NCBI RefSeq assembly: GCF_000208745.1
Contig: NC_030852.1
Coordinates: forward strand, 22,292,612 to 22,356,611
Origin: Theobroma cacao
Lineage: Eukaryota; Streptophyta; Magnoliopsida; Malvales; Malvaceae
DNA: 64,000 bases
Direction of reading: 5' to 3'
Every line of letters begins with the position of its first letter. Position 1 is the first letter of the stretch. Below are positions 20,729 through 33,915 of the stretch, piece by piece. The notes below the pieces were generated by a model, which had not been told where the DNA came from, did no database searches, and saw nothing but the letters and a program-made list of their open reading frames with translations. The translations under genes were made by a program, and so were the position numbers.

Positions 20729-23010
20729 TGGAGTAGAAAGGTGAATCAGTACAATTTCAGATAGTTGCCAAATATGTAACATGTCTCTGTTAGTCTGATC
20801 CATAGATATGAATTGATTTCTCGCATTCATAAAAAGTTTAGGATGACAAAGGACACTGATACATTGTACCAAAAGAAAAAAGGAGATTGATTCTGCAGCT
20901 GACAATTTATGTAATTGCAATAAGTGTAACAATGTTATATGCAGACTTTACACAGATATAATATAGACGCTGGTCCTAAATTAAAAAAAAGAAAAAGAAA
21001 TTGCAAGAAGTTGAAACTTACCAACAAATGCCATGCTCTATGTATCTTCTTTATCAGTTTCCTCTCATTGTCATTATTTCTTAATATAAGTTGGGTCATG
21101 GATGGACTATAATGTTAATTACTACTGGTTGTTTCGAACTTTGATCCTTGTGTTGAACTTCAGGTAGTAAACAAGGGTACAAGATTAATTATTTCCATCA
21201 TAATGTAGCTAATATACTTGATTCATTAGGATGTGGTTCTGATCAGAAAGGTGGAAAAGTGAAAAGATACAAAACTTAGGAGAGATAACAAAGTGAAAAG
21301 GAGAGGAATTTTTTCAACTTTTCCTCCTTATTGGTAGGATTAAAAGTATTAAACAAATTTATAGATTAATATTATAAAATTTAAATTGTATATAATTGAA
21401 ATAAATAAAAATAAAATATAATAGATTAATATTACATTATTTTTCAAATTCATTTTGACACCAAAGTCCCAACCCATCATACCTAAGTCATACCAAGTGT
21501 AGCTTTATTTTTGCCAACCAAAAACAAGAATTCGGAAATATAATAATAATAATATGGATGAAACATAAATAGTAGGTAGGTAGGTAGGTTGATTTAATTG
21601 AAGGAGTTGCTCCTGCATGCAAAAATTTGTGTTATGAGATTGGCTCTAGTTGCCAACAAGCCCATCCAAGGGCGGTAAGTAAAATAAGCATTAACAAACC
21701 ATTGCTTGTATTCTCTAACTGTTAAACACTGAAGAGTATCAGGGTAAAAACTGTGCACTGATATTTTCCGTAATTGTCAAATTTTTAGTAAATAAGATAT
21801 GATAGATGCATTTAAATATTTAGTTAAATAACATGTACATGTATTTTCCTGATCAAATAATTATGTACAAATCTTTCCTTTTCACCAATTTAAAGTAAGA
21901 TTAGGGATGTCGATGAATACCTTGTAAACAAGTATCTTGCATTACCCAACCAATTAAGTAAGATTAATGTACCTTATAATTGGGTTTGGATAGTAAAACC
22001 ACTATCTAAAGGATCATGCAACGATTTTAGAGTACTCGTTATCCAAACAGACTTAAGTATAAATAATGATTTTTAATATTTAAATTTAGTTTTTTATAAT
22101 TAATTTAATATTTACTAAAATTTATTAATTTTCTAATGATGAATTTTAAAATTTAATTTATTTTTTACGAACTAATTTTAATTTATTAATTTAATTTTTA
22201 TTAATAATATACACAAAATTAATTATAATTTATTCTAATCGATGATTTAATGAGTACGAGTATTTAAAAAGTAGTGTCTAGAGTATTCAAGTATAGATTC
22301 GAATAACAATTGAAAAATTTAATCGGGTATTTACAAGGTTCGATATCTTATCAAATAATAAATTTGAGTTTGAATATTTAAAAAATAATGATACCTTATC
22401 TATTGACGTCTCTAAATAAGATATAGAAAAAATCCTAATAAAAACGAAAGGTGACATTTGTAGGAAAAAATAAATAAATTGAAAAAAGTAAAATGAAAAT
22501 AAAAATATCAATTAAATGAAATTCAAGTTCTTTTATTTATATTATAAGAGGAGTGATATTTAAAATGTTGTGTAAACATGTGATTAAAATAATGATGATA
22601 GAACATCTTCAATTGTATCATTAAATTTCTCCTTTATGATTCTACACCTTAGTCTCTTGTTGTTTACTGTAATCTGCCTTACTACGCAGTGTTTACGAAA
22701 AGAGTAATAGACCCATTTTTAAATTTAATAGGTTCAATAATTTGCCCTTAATCAACTTCATTTTGTATTTTCTCAACTTTAAATAATTTTCATTAGATTT
22801 CTGTTTCTTGCAGCTTCGTTGATAAGGAAAGAAAGACAAAGAAAAGCCAAAGACCATTTGCTAAATAAATGCAATTAAAAAAAGAAACCTTTTTGTTTTT
22901 TATTTAAACACATGTGCTATTGTGGTTGGCTGCTCACCTCTTTACTCTGACCGCTCCACTGCACTTTCCAGCTGGACTATCTACGTGTCAACCTTTCTTT
23001 AGATTTTTAT
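20729..23010. other. intergenic between exonuclease gene and TOC1
   Basis: Carries the 3' region of the exonuclease gene, then AT-rich DNA with a (GTAG)n run near 21571-21590 and no recognisable gene or element. The last kilobase is presumably the TOC1 promoter; ACGT cores occur at 22983 and 23142, but I did not find a clear evening element. Confidence 0.5.
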
Positions 23011-23018
23011 TATAAAGG
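23011..23018 (+). promoter_or_regulatory. candidate TATA box for TOC1
   Basis: TATAAAGG about 940 bp before the TOC1 start codon, the only good TATA match near the pyrimidine-rich 23130-23400 tract. A leader of about 900 nt would be long, so a nearer TATA-less start is also possible. Confidence 0.3.
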
Positions 23019-23268
23019 TATTCTTTTCCCAAATAAATAAAAAAGAAAACCAGATAATTATTTTTTTTTTCAAAAATATATTTTTAATTTTTAATTTTAA
23101 TATTTCCAAGGGGTTGCTCTTGAAAAGAGATCTCAAAGAGTGACGTGGCCTTCTCTCTATCTCTACCAAACTATCCAAACATTTGCCCCCTTCGCTTTTT
23201 CTTCCACTTTTCTCTCTTCTGTGTCCCTCTTTCCGTCCACGTCATCCTCTTCCCTATCCTACACCCTG

Positions 23269-23836
23269 ATGCGCACTATGCAACCCTCTTCCAATCTCCT
23301 CCCTCCGTTGCCTTCCATCCAACGCTCCAAATCCATCCCACCAATCCATCGCACGTTAGTCACACTCAGGATCCCCGATTCCATCTCCTAACCATTGTCT
23401 GAAAAGAAAAAACATTTACTCTCTCAGATTCAGACCCAAAAAAGAAAAAAGAAAAGAGAAGACTTTCCTTTATCAGAACTGAGAAACCCCTCCGTCGCCC
23501 TTCCCTTTGGGCGTTACGTTAACGTGCGCCAGATCCTTGGTGAGCTGAAGTCTGACCCGTTGATGGCTCCTGCCACCTTCATCATCCGACCCTTGATCCT
23601 TACCGTCCGATTGGGTCCACTTGATCTTTTGCTTGCCGTTTATGGAAAGTGATTCATTTTAAAAAGGGGGGAAAAACCATAACGTTGATTAACAACAATC
23701 TTAGTCTTTTATTAGGCGGTTGGTGTACGGACGGGAAAAAGGATTCAATCACAGGATGGATTTAGGAACCCTAACCGTAATTTTGTCTCCAATTTCGGTT
23801 GTGCGAGAGAGGATGACTTTTACGGGCTTTTTCTAG
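23269..23836 (+). promoter_or_regulatory. three upstream ORFs in putative TOC1 leader
   Basis: ATG-initiated frames at 23269-23391 (40 codons), 23563-23652 (29 codons) and 23756-23836 (26 codons) precede the TOC1 ATG at 23952 and do not overlap it. They would be in the leader if transcription starts near 23040-23130. Their peptides show no recognised motif. Confidence 0.35.
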
Positions 23837-23951
23837 TATTTTCCCTTTTCCGTAATTATTTTTAATTTAGAAAAAAAGGGGCTTTTTGGGGGGGTTTCCT
23901 TTGTGGGATTTTTTTTTTGTAGAAAAGTGATCATTTTTGGGTTGAGGGGAT

Positions 23952-26900
23952 ATGGAGAGCAAGGAGCTGAATTTGAATAAAGAGTGTAAAGTAGGAGGAG
24001 GAGCAGGAGAGGGGTTTATAGATAGGAGCAAAGTGAGGATATTGCTATGTGATAACGATCCTAAGAGCTCTGAGGAGGTCTTTTCACTTCTTTTGAAATG
24101 TTCTTATCAGGGTAAACTGTACTTTTATTAGCATTCTTTTTTTTTTAAAAAAAAAAATCATGTCTTATTGAATTTTAAGCTATTTGTAACATTTTTTGTT
24201 TATAAGTTGTTGTTTTTGTTGTTGCGTGTGGTTTTCTTTTTTTGATTGGTTATTGGGTATTTGGAAGTGAATTCTGGGTTTTCTATCTGTTGAGTTTTTG
24301 TGTTAGTTTATTTGTTGCGTTGGTGTTATTTGAATTGTGTATTGAAACAGTTAATGAAGTGAAACTGAGATGCCTAGGAATTGATGCCTTGTTGTGTGGG
24401 TGGTACTCGTTGAATTTTGTGTAAGGCATTTGAATATTGCAACTGAATTTTGATTTGAATTGTATTCTTCCTCGGTGATTATTTGCCAATCTGATAAAAA
24501 AATTTCATATGTTTTAGAGTATGTTCATCATGTCAATGATTTAGGTTCCTTCTGCTGTCTATTGTAACTCAACTTTTGTCTCCTATTATATTTTAATTCT
24601 ATCTTTATATATTTGCATTTATGAGTTCTCTATAGTTTCATGACACTTATCCTATATTTTTTCTAGAAGTGATGTGTCAGCTCCATGATTCTGTGTTAGT
24701 TTTTCTTCACAGTGACTTCAGTAAGGTCTGCTAGACAGGTTATTGATGCATTGAATGCTGAGGGACCTGAAATTGATATCATACTGGCTGAAGTTGACCT
24801 CCCAATGACCAAGGGAATGAAGATGTTAAAGTATATTATGCGGGATAAGGATCTGCGCCGTATTCCTGTTATTAGTAAGTTTGTCTTGTACTTTTTTTCT
24901 TCAGCCATCCAACTTTCGCGGAAGTGAATATTCCTTATGGTGTTTGTTGGTCTGATCAGTGTATATTTCTTTCCTTTTTATGATAAGTGATGTCGGCCCA
25001 GGATGAGGTCTCTATTGTTGTTAAGTGCTTGAGGCTTGGTGCTGCTGACTATCTTGTCAAGCCTTTACGCACCAATGAATTGTTGAACTTGTGGACACAC
25101 ATGTGGAGAAGACGGCGCATGGTTTGTTTTTAATCAATTTATTTTTCTTTTCACAGCTAGTCTTTGTTGCATTTGTTGTTGTTTTTCATGTGTCCTGTTT
25201 TGTTGCTTTGCTTGGTTCCCCTCTATTTCAAAAAATGGTTCAACTGCAGTTGATACTTTTAAGAGTATAATTAGAAGCAATAATCTTGGCCAGATAGAGG
25301 GAACTAAAATCCCATTAACTGGGCATTACTTCAGAAGTTGATAAAATTTTTTATCTATATTTGTATGGATGTGTAACAAAAACCATTTTTAGATATTCAC
25401 TTAGATGTTTTCCCATTGGCAGCTTGGTCTGGCAGAAAAGAACATCTTGAACTATGATTTTGATCTAGTGGCATCAGACCCTAGTGATGCTAATACAAAC
25501 AGTACTACTTTGTTATCGGATGACACAGATGACAAGTCCCGGAAGAGCACCAATCCAGAGATCGGAGTTTCAACTCATCAGGAAGACGAAGTGAGTATTG
25601 AAGTTGGATAACTAAATACGTGTTTGCCTGCATTTAAAATTAAGGGGAAAACATTTGTTTGACTGTGCATTATGAGATGATGAACTTTTGCTGTAGGAAA
25701 TGACCTTGCCTCATGACATAATGGGTATGAAATGCATGATTGCATTATAAATTCCAATCACACTTAGAATTGTACCTTTATATGTCTGAATTTTGCATAC
25801 GATATATGAGTTGAAGTTTTAGTCTTAGACATAGAGTCAGTTATTCAATTTATGTAGTTGCTAAAGGAGTGATTGCATATTAAAAAAAAAAAAAGAATGG
25901 AATCAAATAAAAATAAAATAAAAGAAAATAAAAACATGGACTTCTGATCAGCAGATTTTGCAATCCTGAGATACAGACAGGCTATTTCTCCTGAAGTAAT
26001 ATTTATGTCATGTAGGCTGCCAACAAGATTTATGCAGCCTTCCTTTACTGCAATGGTTTGAAGGGATACTTTAGCTACTTCTAATTGATCATATATTATT
26101 CAAGAAAACAAAAAGAGATCTGTATTATTTTTGGCCCTGGAATTTCAATTCTGTAAACATAGTTTCAAAGTTAATTCTCAGAGACTATTGAGCTCCTATT
26201 CTCTTTTTTTTTTTTTTTTGAGAGGTTTGAGACTTGGAATTTTTTTGTTAATGGCCCATGCTTCTGGCTATGTTCTTAGTTGTGTGATTTGTATAGTGCT
26301 TTAATATTAACTCATCTATTATCATAGAACTAACTGAACTGAGACGGCAAGCTTATGTACCAAACAATAAAGTAAAAAAGTTCATGGCTTAAGTGAAAGT
26401 TTGGGAAATGGTCCTTCTTAACATATGATGACATTTCCCCATCCTTCTGCCCACATCCCCCTTCCCAAAAGAATAAATAAATATAGAAAAGGGAAAAATT
26501 TTGTATTATCACCTTATTAGTCATTAACTCATCCATATGAACTTAAGCTTGGCAACGATGTCGACTATATTCTGTATAATATTGACCAAGTCATAGAAAG
26601 CAAAGATATGTGATTTAACTGTATTTTCTATTGTTACCCTCTTCCTCTTTAGATTGCTTCTGTTAAAATTATTCCCATGCTTGTAGTATCCGGTGTTGTA
26701 TTCTTAAGATAAGCTTTATAAAGTTGGTGACATTAGGCTCCTGAAAAGGCAACTGTTGTTTAGTTGAACCAACTGTTCAGGTAGTAGCAGCATTAGGAAG
26801 TTGTAAATGATAGGTATGAATATATACTTTGCAGAATATAAAATCATAGACATGTTGAGGGGTGGAAGAAATTAGGATCTGAAATCAAACACTAGACTTG

Positions 26901-29181
26901 AACAAATTATACACAACACAATTTCAAATTATATGCATTTATGTATGTTTGCATCTATGCATTTATATCTGTACATGTGTTATCCTTATGAATATATGTG
27001 TATAAAATGGATTATGAGCAGCAAACTTAACTTGAGAAGTAAATTTAATATTGGCATCAACCTAGGGGCATATCACGTGAGAGATATTGTATGTGCTGAA
27101 GTTTAAAAGTAACCAGTGAACAAAGTGAAATTGAAAAGAACATAAAAATGGTACTTACAGATTTCTAATGCCTTCAACTATTGGCAGTCCTCTACAACTA
27201 CCAGATATGATTATTTAAATTTGGAAAACCATTCATCTATCATGCTGTATGATTCTTTTCACAAAAGCTTTAGGCAATCAAGATTTTCTTCTTTAACATC
27301 TGTGTGGTTGTATGTACATGCCATAAATTTCAACCTGTACTTGGTTTTGCAAATGTATGGCAAATCAATGGTGTTAAGAGTGAAATATATTGTTTGTGTT
27401 CATTTAAGTGTTTTCCTCTTTCAGTATGTTGCTGCTGTTGTAGAGCCTCCTCAGACTGAAACATCAGAATGTCGTCCTGATGTTCCAGGAATAAGTGACC
27501 GCAGAACAGGTTGACTTCTCTTGAACTTCTCCATACCTGAAAATTGTTGGGCTGTCCTGAACATGAATTTTCATATTCCGTTCAGCTTACTGTTGCATGC
27601 CATATATGAGAGAAATTATCTTTGATTAATGCATGGGATATTCATTAGGATAGTGTGAAATGACATCATTTTGCCTTCTATTATCGTATTGCTTCTAAAA
27701 TGTTAAGTCTTCAGTTTGAAACAAATTCTCAATAATGTTTCTTCTATGAATGCATGGGATTTTATCTTGTTTACTATTAATCAAGTCGGAGATTGTTTCT
27801 CTTAAGCTTTGTGTCAAAATTAGCCATGTTTTTTGTCAGAAGAAGAAGAGTATGATTTGATGAAATTCTTTAAGGTTTTGACACTGGTTCTAATTTTAGT
27901 TTGTTTGATGGCTAGATTACTGCTTGCATTACATTCTTGTTTATTTTCTAATACTACAAGGGTGTTTCTTATTTGAGGCTTCCTTTACCATAAATAGCAT
28001 TCTAGTTTACATGTTGTGAACTGGGATTGACTTCATGCTACTAGGAATAATCTCCATCTTCTCTCTAATCTATAGTTCATTACCATGCAAGCACTCTTTA
28101 TCATGTCATAACATATCAATACAGGAACAGCATGGCTCTGATTCTTTTCTGGTTTCCAAATATTTTCCATTCATGGATTGCTCTTATAAAGAAGGTGTTG
28201 GAATGTTGGCAATATTTTGCAGGGCAATTTTCATCTGGTCCAAAGAAGAGTGAGCTAAAGATTGGTGAGTCGTCAGCCTTTTTTACTTATGTGAAGTCAA
28301 ATGCAGTCAAAACCAGTACTCAAGTAGTCACCCCTCATGACGAAAATGCTGCTCAAAATAAGATCATTGAAGAGAATCTTCAGCAATCTGGTCAACAAGT
28401 GGTTAACGATGTCCAAGTACATGAGAATGGAGAAGCATGGGAAAACTGTTCACAAGGAGATGTCTTTCCCAGCAGCAGCAGTATACCAGATTCACTTTCC
28501 TTGGAGAGGTCCTCTACTCCTCCTGTGTCTATGGAGTTCTCACAACAAAGGAATTTTAAGGAAGAGAAGCTTTCTCAGGTGCTTGTGCCCCCAAGAAATG
28601 AACCTCAACATGATTTATCAGGTTTACCTACACAAACTGCTTACCCATACTATATGCCAGGAGTTGTAAATCAAGTTATGATGCAGCCATCAGGCCAGTT
28701 GTTTCAGAATAACCTTCATGACCTTCAAAATCATGCCGCTTCTTCTGTGCTACCTCAATACAGTCATCTTCAACAATGTCTTTCACATCCTCATGTAAGT
28801 GGGATGGCATCATTTCCATACTACCCAGTTAATATGTGTGTACAACCTGGTCAGATGCCAACTGGTCACTCATGGCCATCATTTGGAAATTCCTCTACCA
28901 GTGAAGTGAAATTAAGTAAGGTTGACAGAAGAGAGGCAGCATTAATCAAATTTAGGCAGAAAAGGAAGGAGCGCTGTTTTGATAAGAAGATTAGGTATGT
29001 TAATCGAAAAAGGCTAGCTGAAAGGAGGCCTCGTGTGAGGGGACAATTTGTCAGGAAGGTAAATGGTGTAACGGTAGATCTTAATGGGCAACCTGCTTCT
29101 GCTGATTATGATGAGGATGAAGAGGAGGAGGAGCAGGCATCAAGGGATTCTTCTCCTGAAGATGATACGTCAGGATGTTGA
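23952..29181 (+). CDS. TOC1: TOC1 / APRR1 pseudo-response regulator
   Basis: Core evening component of the plant circadian clock, a nuclear DNA-binding repressor of morning genes. Exons are 23952-24111, 24713-24874, 24988-25121, 25423-25590, 27425-27509 and 28223-29181, giving 555 residues. Residues about 28-140 are a pseudo-receiver: the acidic pair (CDND, 33-36) and K132 (YLVKPL) are kept, but the phospho-acceptor position holds E80 (LAEVDLPM), as expected for PRRs. The variable middle includes PGISDRRTG and [10 protein letters not shown], and the CCT domain lies at about 472-515 ([41 protein letters not shown]). It ends in an acidic tail ([11 protein letters not shown]). Introns are GT-AG with matching phases. 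It sits directly after the NEN gene on the same strand, as in Arabidopsis At5g61380-61390 although the relative order or strand there should be checked. Confidence 0.96.
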
Positions 29182-30391
29182 TGTCAAGTTTGTACATTTT
29201 GAGGATCTTTTAGTTTATGTTTCCCTCTGCCTGTTTCCTCTGGAAGGATGAGAATGAGTGACACAGTGTTCCATTGAAGAAGTCTAAACATCAGTGTATT
29301 GATTGAAGAGCGCAGATCACAGATCAGAACAAATGTGCATCCCCAAATATCAATCAGGTGAAAGCAGCTGGATTAAGTTATTGCAAAGTGCTTCCATCAG
29401 GATGCCTAAATTGCCTGGTTCACCTTATTGAGGTAAGCATCAGCTCAAGGAACTAATATAAGGAAGCAATTGATGGAGCCAGTTCCCCTGTCGACTGCAT
29501 GTCAGTGGAGATAGCACTTGGTGTTGTATTGTTTTCATGGTTCAAGTGTTAAAAAAAGGTTCCAATTCCAAAGGCTTTTCCAGTTTTTGAGAAGTGAAAC
29601 TTTCTAAAATTGTTCTCAAAGGAGAATGCAATCTTGTAGGAGTTTTTCAAGGAAATGCGAAGCTTGTAGGCTTTTCCACTTCTACATATTTGTTTCTATT
29701 ATTAACTTGTGGCCCCATTTGTCAACTAAATGAATCAGTGAACGGATTTTCAGGACCATGTGCCGTTTGATTATGATAGCTGGCAGGGGTGAAATCGTGT
29801 TTTGAATTAAATTCTTACGTTTGCGCTGATGTTGCCAGTGTCTGTTGAAGGGCGAAAACATGCAACCGTGGAATGCAGCTGGAGAATGACTTGAACAAAT
29901 GAATGACCATCAGATAACTAAACCAGGGATGCAATCCGGTTCGGATGGCAACTAGAATTTCTCAAGTTAGGTCTTTCTTCAGTCCTACAACTTAGGTTAT
30001 CTTACCTAATCTGACCAGACTGAATTCTAATTAAGCAAATTGAGCCTTCTTACAATCTAAGCATAAAACCTGGGATGCCTGAATTTTCCATGGTTTACAT
30101 AGCTCGTTCAAAACACCGGCAGATCATCACACAATAGAAATGCAAAATATTTCTAGTCTTAGCTATGTGATTTAAGCAAGAAGCACAGAAGACAAAAGAA
30201 AATAAGAGACTTTCATAATGAGGCATAAGCGTATTATATAAAGTTAAGGTGGTAGCTGTAGTGCAGGCCTCGGGTGAACAAACAATAAGCAATTATGGCA
30301 CACAAAACTCAGAAACGGATGACATACATGCCTTTTCTTTGATACTACAAACATCAAAAAATTGGAATTTTGAACCACCAAGGCCAGCACA
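29182..30391. other. convergent intergenic: TOC1 and VTI1 3' regions
   Basis: The TOC1 and SNARE genes converge here. No gene or repeat recognised; the first several hundred bases are probably TOC1 3' UTR. Confidence 0.55.
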
Positions 30392-32581
30392 CTAATGAGT
30401 CAGCTTAAAATATAGGATAAATAGGATGGCAAGAACTAGGGCTGCAATTATGGAGCCAATTATCCATTTGTTCCTGCTCATCCTTCTTGACATGTTTGTC
30501 AGTATCTTTTTGCTCCTGCTAATGTTGTCATCTACTCCATGGAGCTGCAGAAGTAAGAAGCAAATTTGTTACATTTTCAGCTACATCTCTGCTGTTTGAT
30601 TAGAGAAACGAAATTACCTACACACACACACACACTCTAAAGCCAGTGAACCCTATTTGGAACCCAAGAATGGGTGAAAAGCATACTGTGTTATGCGCAT
30701 GGAGGAGAGATTCGCGTTGTTGATGCAAATCCTGTAGGATTGAAACACCCAGCTCTTCTGTTTCCAGCATTGCTTTTCTGCTTTCTTTAATTCTGTCAGT
30801 AGATTGGTTTAATCTCTCTGTTGACATCAACAATCTTCCTCTTTGATCAGCAGAGACCTATGCCATCATTCAACAATGAGTGTTCATAATAAAATGTTAT
30901 TAAGATGTTTACCTTAAATTCAAAGGGGAGAAAAGTTTATATGTTATTACCTACAGAGACTGGCATTCTCCCAGTTCAATAAGATGCAAAGCCAAAATGT
31001 TAACAGATTTATATAGTAACATGTTTTTGCTTGTGCACATTTGCGTATGTGGCAATGGATTTGCGTACACGTGCATACACAAGTGTGCTAATACCTATTC
31101 CATAATTTCTTCCTCTAGATTCAAATCTCAGCATCCTGTAAGCAGAACATCTCATATATTTAATGCACAAAAGCCTGAAAAACAGGCAACATAGTTTTTT
31201 TCTATGGGTTGGTTTTTGTCAAAGGGCAAATGAAAGTTAATGGTGAACAATCAGATGAAGCTATAGGACATACAGGACATGCTTCACAAACTTTATTATG
31301 ATATAAGAAGGAAAAAGAGTTTCATAGTAGATGGTTGCTTTACCATACCAACATTAAGTTCAAAATGATGGCACTTTGGAGAAAAGAAAGTAGTATCAAT
31401 TACCATCCTTGCATCTGCCATTCCAGACCCCAACAACTCATCTCGGGCAGCCTGATTTGCGTTACCTGAGGTAATTCTTTTAACTTCACTTTTCAAGTTG
31501 TTTAGATCATTTCTATATTCTCTTAATTTAGAAAGAAGTGTTGCCTTTATGCTTGGCTGCAAACTCCTTGCTTCAAGGTCCATTTTCCGAATCTGGAACA
31601 ATTCAGACAAAGGATCACATTACAAATCCAAGAATGTCAAAAGAAAAAACAAACTTAGCCACAGAAAATGTCTTTTTCATTACCAAAGCATCAGCATCAT
31701 CCAATCCTGCTTTGATTTCAGTAAGTTTCTGCTTCTTCTGTTCTGTAAATCAAGAAAACAAGAAACTAAAGAAGTTACAGTATGTACAAAACAAATTACA
31801 CAGTAGAAATATATTGATTATCTCCGAACCAATCTTTCTAGAATTACTATATATATAAACACATGATACTACAGATTAAGCATAAAAGTCAAACAATTCA
31901 TTCACACAACCAGTGATTTGTGTTGGTTGCAGTGTTAAATGCATTTTTTCTTCCCATTCCACCCAAAAAAACCCATGGAAACACTGAACCTAATGCTTAA
32001 ATAACCCTCAAATATCATATTTTATTTTTACCAATTAAGCAAAAACCTAAGCATATAGAACTAAGACATATTTCATCTCATTTGCTTATTCGTCATCAGC
32101 ATAATCAAAATCAACACACTAAGTTCAACGCGGATACTCATATGAATGAAGAATCATAGAACCCTGCATGCCCAACTAATTTAAATTTCACTATTGTGCC
32201 TGCGTATATGTGTGTGTATTGAAAAATCAAAAATAAAAGTGTTCAAATTTCTCGAAAACCAAAATTTATGATTTTACCTTTTATAATTTCTAAAACAAAT
32301 CAAATAAAATTATGCTGTATTACAATTTACAACCAAATCGACAAAGCAAATTCCAAATAGCAAAAGTAACAAAACCGACAATCAAATAGAGCCTTGAGCT
32401 AATCCGCTACAAATTAAAACATCAAACACAAAATTTTCGCCGATAAAGAAGGGATCAATGAGCAGAAATGCGACAGCGTTTCCTTACCTCCATCAAGAGC
32501 GCTGGCGGAGGCGCACTTGCGCGTCAAATTGGCGGAGAGCTCGCAGTACTGGCGCTCATAACCCTCGAACACCTGACTCAT
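30392..32581 (-). CDS. VTI12: VTI1-type Qb-SNARE (VTI12-like)
   Basis: Vesicle-fusion SNARE of the trans-Golgi/prevacuolar pathway, 221 residues. Exons (minus strand) are 32488-32581, 31684-31742, 31404-31592, 30687-30857 and 30392-30544, all GT-AG with matching phases. It starts MSQVFEGYERQYCELSANLTRKC, the conserved N-terminal three-helix domain, followed by IRKMDLEARSLQPS and a SNARE helix at about 125-190 (GRLLMSTERLNQSTDRIKESRK ... LETEELGVSIL). A C-terminal membrane anchor lies at 198-217 (WIIGSIIAALVLAILFILYF) with a short KLTH tail. Length and ends fit the VTI11/VTI12 family; the FEGYERQYCELS start favours VTI12, but the member assignment is from memory. A CA repeat lies in intron 4. 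Confidence 0.93.
30620..30634. repeat. (CA)n microsatellite in VTI1 intron 4
   Basis: Seven or so CA units within the 142-bp intron between exons 4 and 5 of the SNARE gene. Confidence 0.85.
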
Positions 32582-33008
32582 TTCGCCCCAATCTCTCGCC
32601 AACCTACATTCATCGCAATTCCTGTAATCTCAACCGATCGCTAAAAACCAATCTAGAAAACAAATACATAGGAAAACTAAATGTAAAAGATGGGTGACGT
32701 ACGAACCGGAATGGCGCAGGAAGAATTACCGGAGAATGATCGGAGAAATGGAGATGAAGGATCGAACAGTGGAAGAAATTTTCAATAGTCTTATTACAGA
32801 AAATGCAATATTGCAATTTCAGTTGGGAGGTCGTTATTGCCCTTGGGCTTCCATTGGAATTTCCAGCATGCACACCGTAAGCCGTACCATAGATCACCTA
32901 TTTATAAATAAAAATTAATATTTTTAAATATAAAATTTGAAGTAACGTTAAAATATTAAAATATTAATTTATAAATTATTTAAAGCAATTAAAGTTAAAA
33001 TAATATTT

Positions 33009-33449
33009 GGTCAAAATATCCATTAAATTTTTATACCCATACATTTTATTTAATTTAATCTATATACTCAATATCGAACCAATTTAGTTTCTTAATTTTA
33101 AAAATTATTTAAATTTAGTTTCTCATATAATGACATCCAATCTTATCGTTAAACAAGATGACGTCAATGTTTGACATAACACATTCTGATAATGTGACAC
33201 TAACATAATGATGTGACAGTGCCATATGGCACTAACGTGGTGACATGGAATTGATGTGATGATGTGTTTGTGTCACGTGACAATATTGACGTGACAAATC
33301 GAGAAAAAATTTCAAAAAAAAATGCCATTAGGGAGAAAGATTAAATTAGAGCAATTCTAAAAATCAAAGAATTAAATTTTTTTAATTTTGAATACAGGAA
33401 TTAACTTTAAGAAAAATATGAGTACAGGGACTTATTAAGTATTTTGACC
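33009..33449. mobile_element. foldback MITE with GGTCAAAATA ends
   Basis: Starts GGTCAAAATA and ends TATTTTGACC, a perfect 10-bp terminal inverted repeat, with longer diverged arms ('cattaaatttttatacc' against 'aagtccctgtactc'-type mirror). The middle is rich in TGACGT/CACGTGACA-like alternating motifs. The target duplication is unclear because the right flank is an AT run. Confidence 0.65.
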
Positions 33450-33538
33450 TATATATATATATATATATTATAAAGTAGCTAATTTTTTATCAAGTAAACT
33501 ACTTCTAATAAAAATTAAAATAATTTTTAATGTAAAAG

Positions 33539-33915
33539 TGTCATAGCCCAATCCCAAGCCATGACCCGAGCATAGGCCTAATAAGCAAAGCCCACTACGC
33601 CCAAGCAAGTCTTTCCATGTAAACCTGTTCAGTAGTCCATCTATCACACCTCATTCTTTAATATCCATAATTCATAATTTCCAATAATAATTTCTTCGAA
33701 AATAAATCATGACAACCAAGCGTATACCATCCTCAAAATAGTGTTATCACTTGCCAACTTATGACGACCTTATTAATCAAATTAGACATATAGTGTTTAC
33801 AAACAAATTTCATAATTTACATTAAAATATATATACACACATGCAAAAGACCCTTGATTACTAACAGAGTCACTTTGGGTGTGAGTAATATTATTGAGTG
33901 CCATGGTAAACCTAG
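33539..33915 (-). repeat. truncated 3' LTR of the minus-strand retrotransposon
   Basis: Matches 39471-39847 with few differences, then diverges abruptly at 'aaacctag', so the rest of this LTR has been lost or replaced. Confidence 0.85.
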
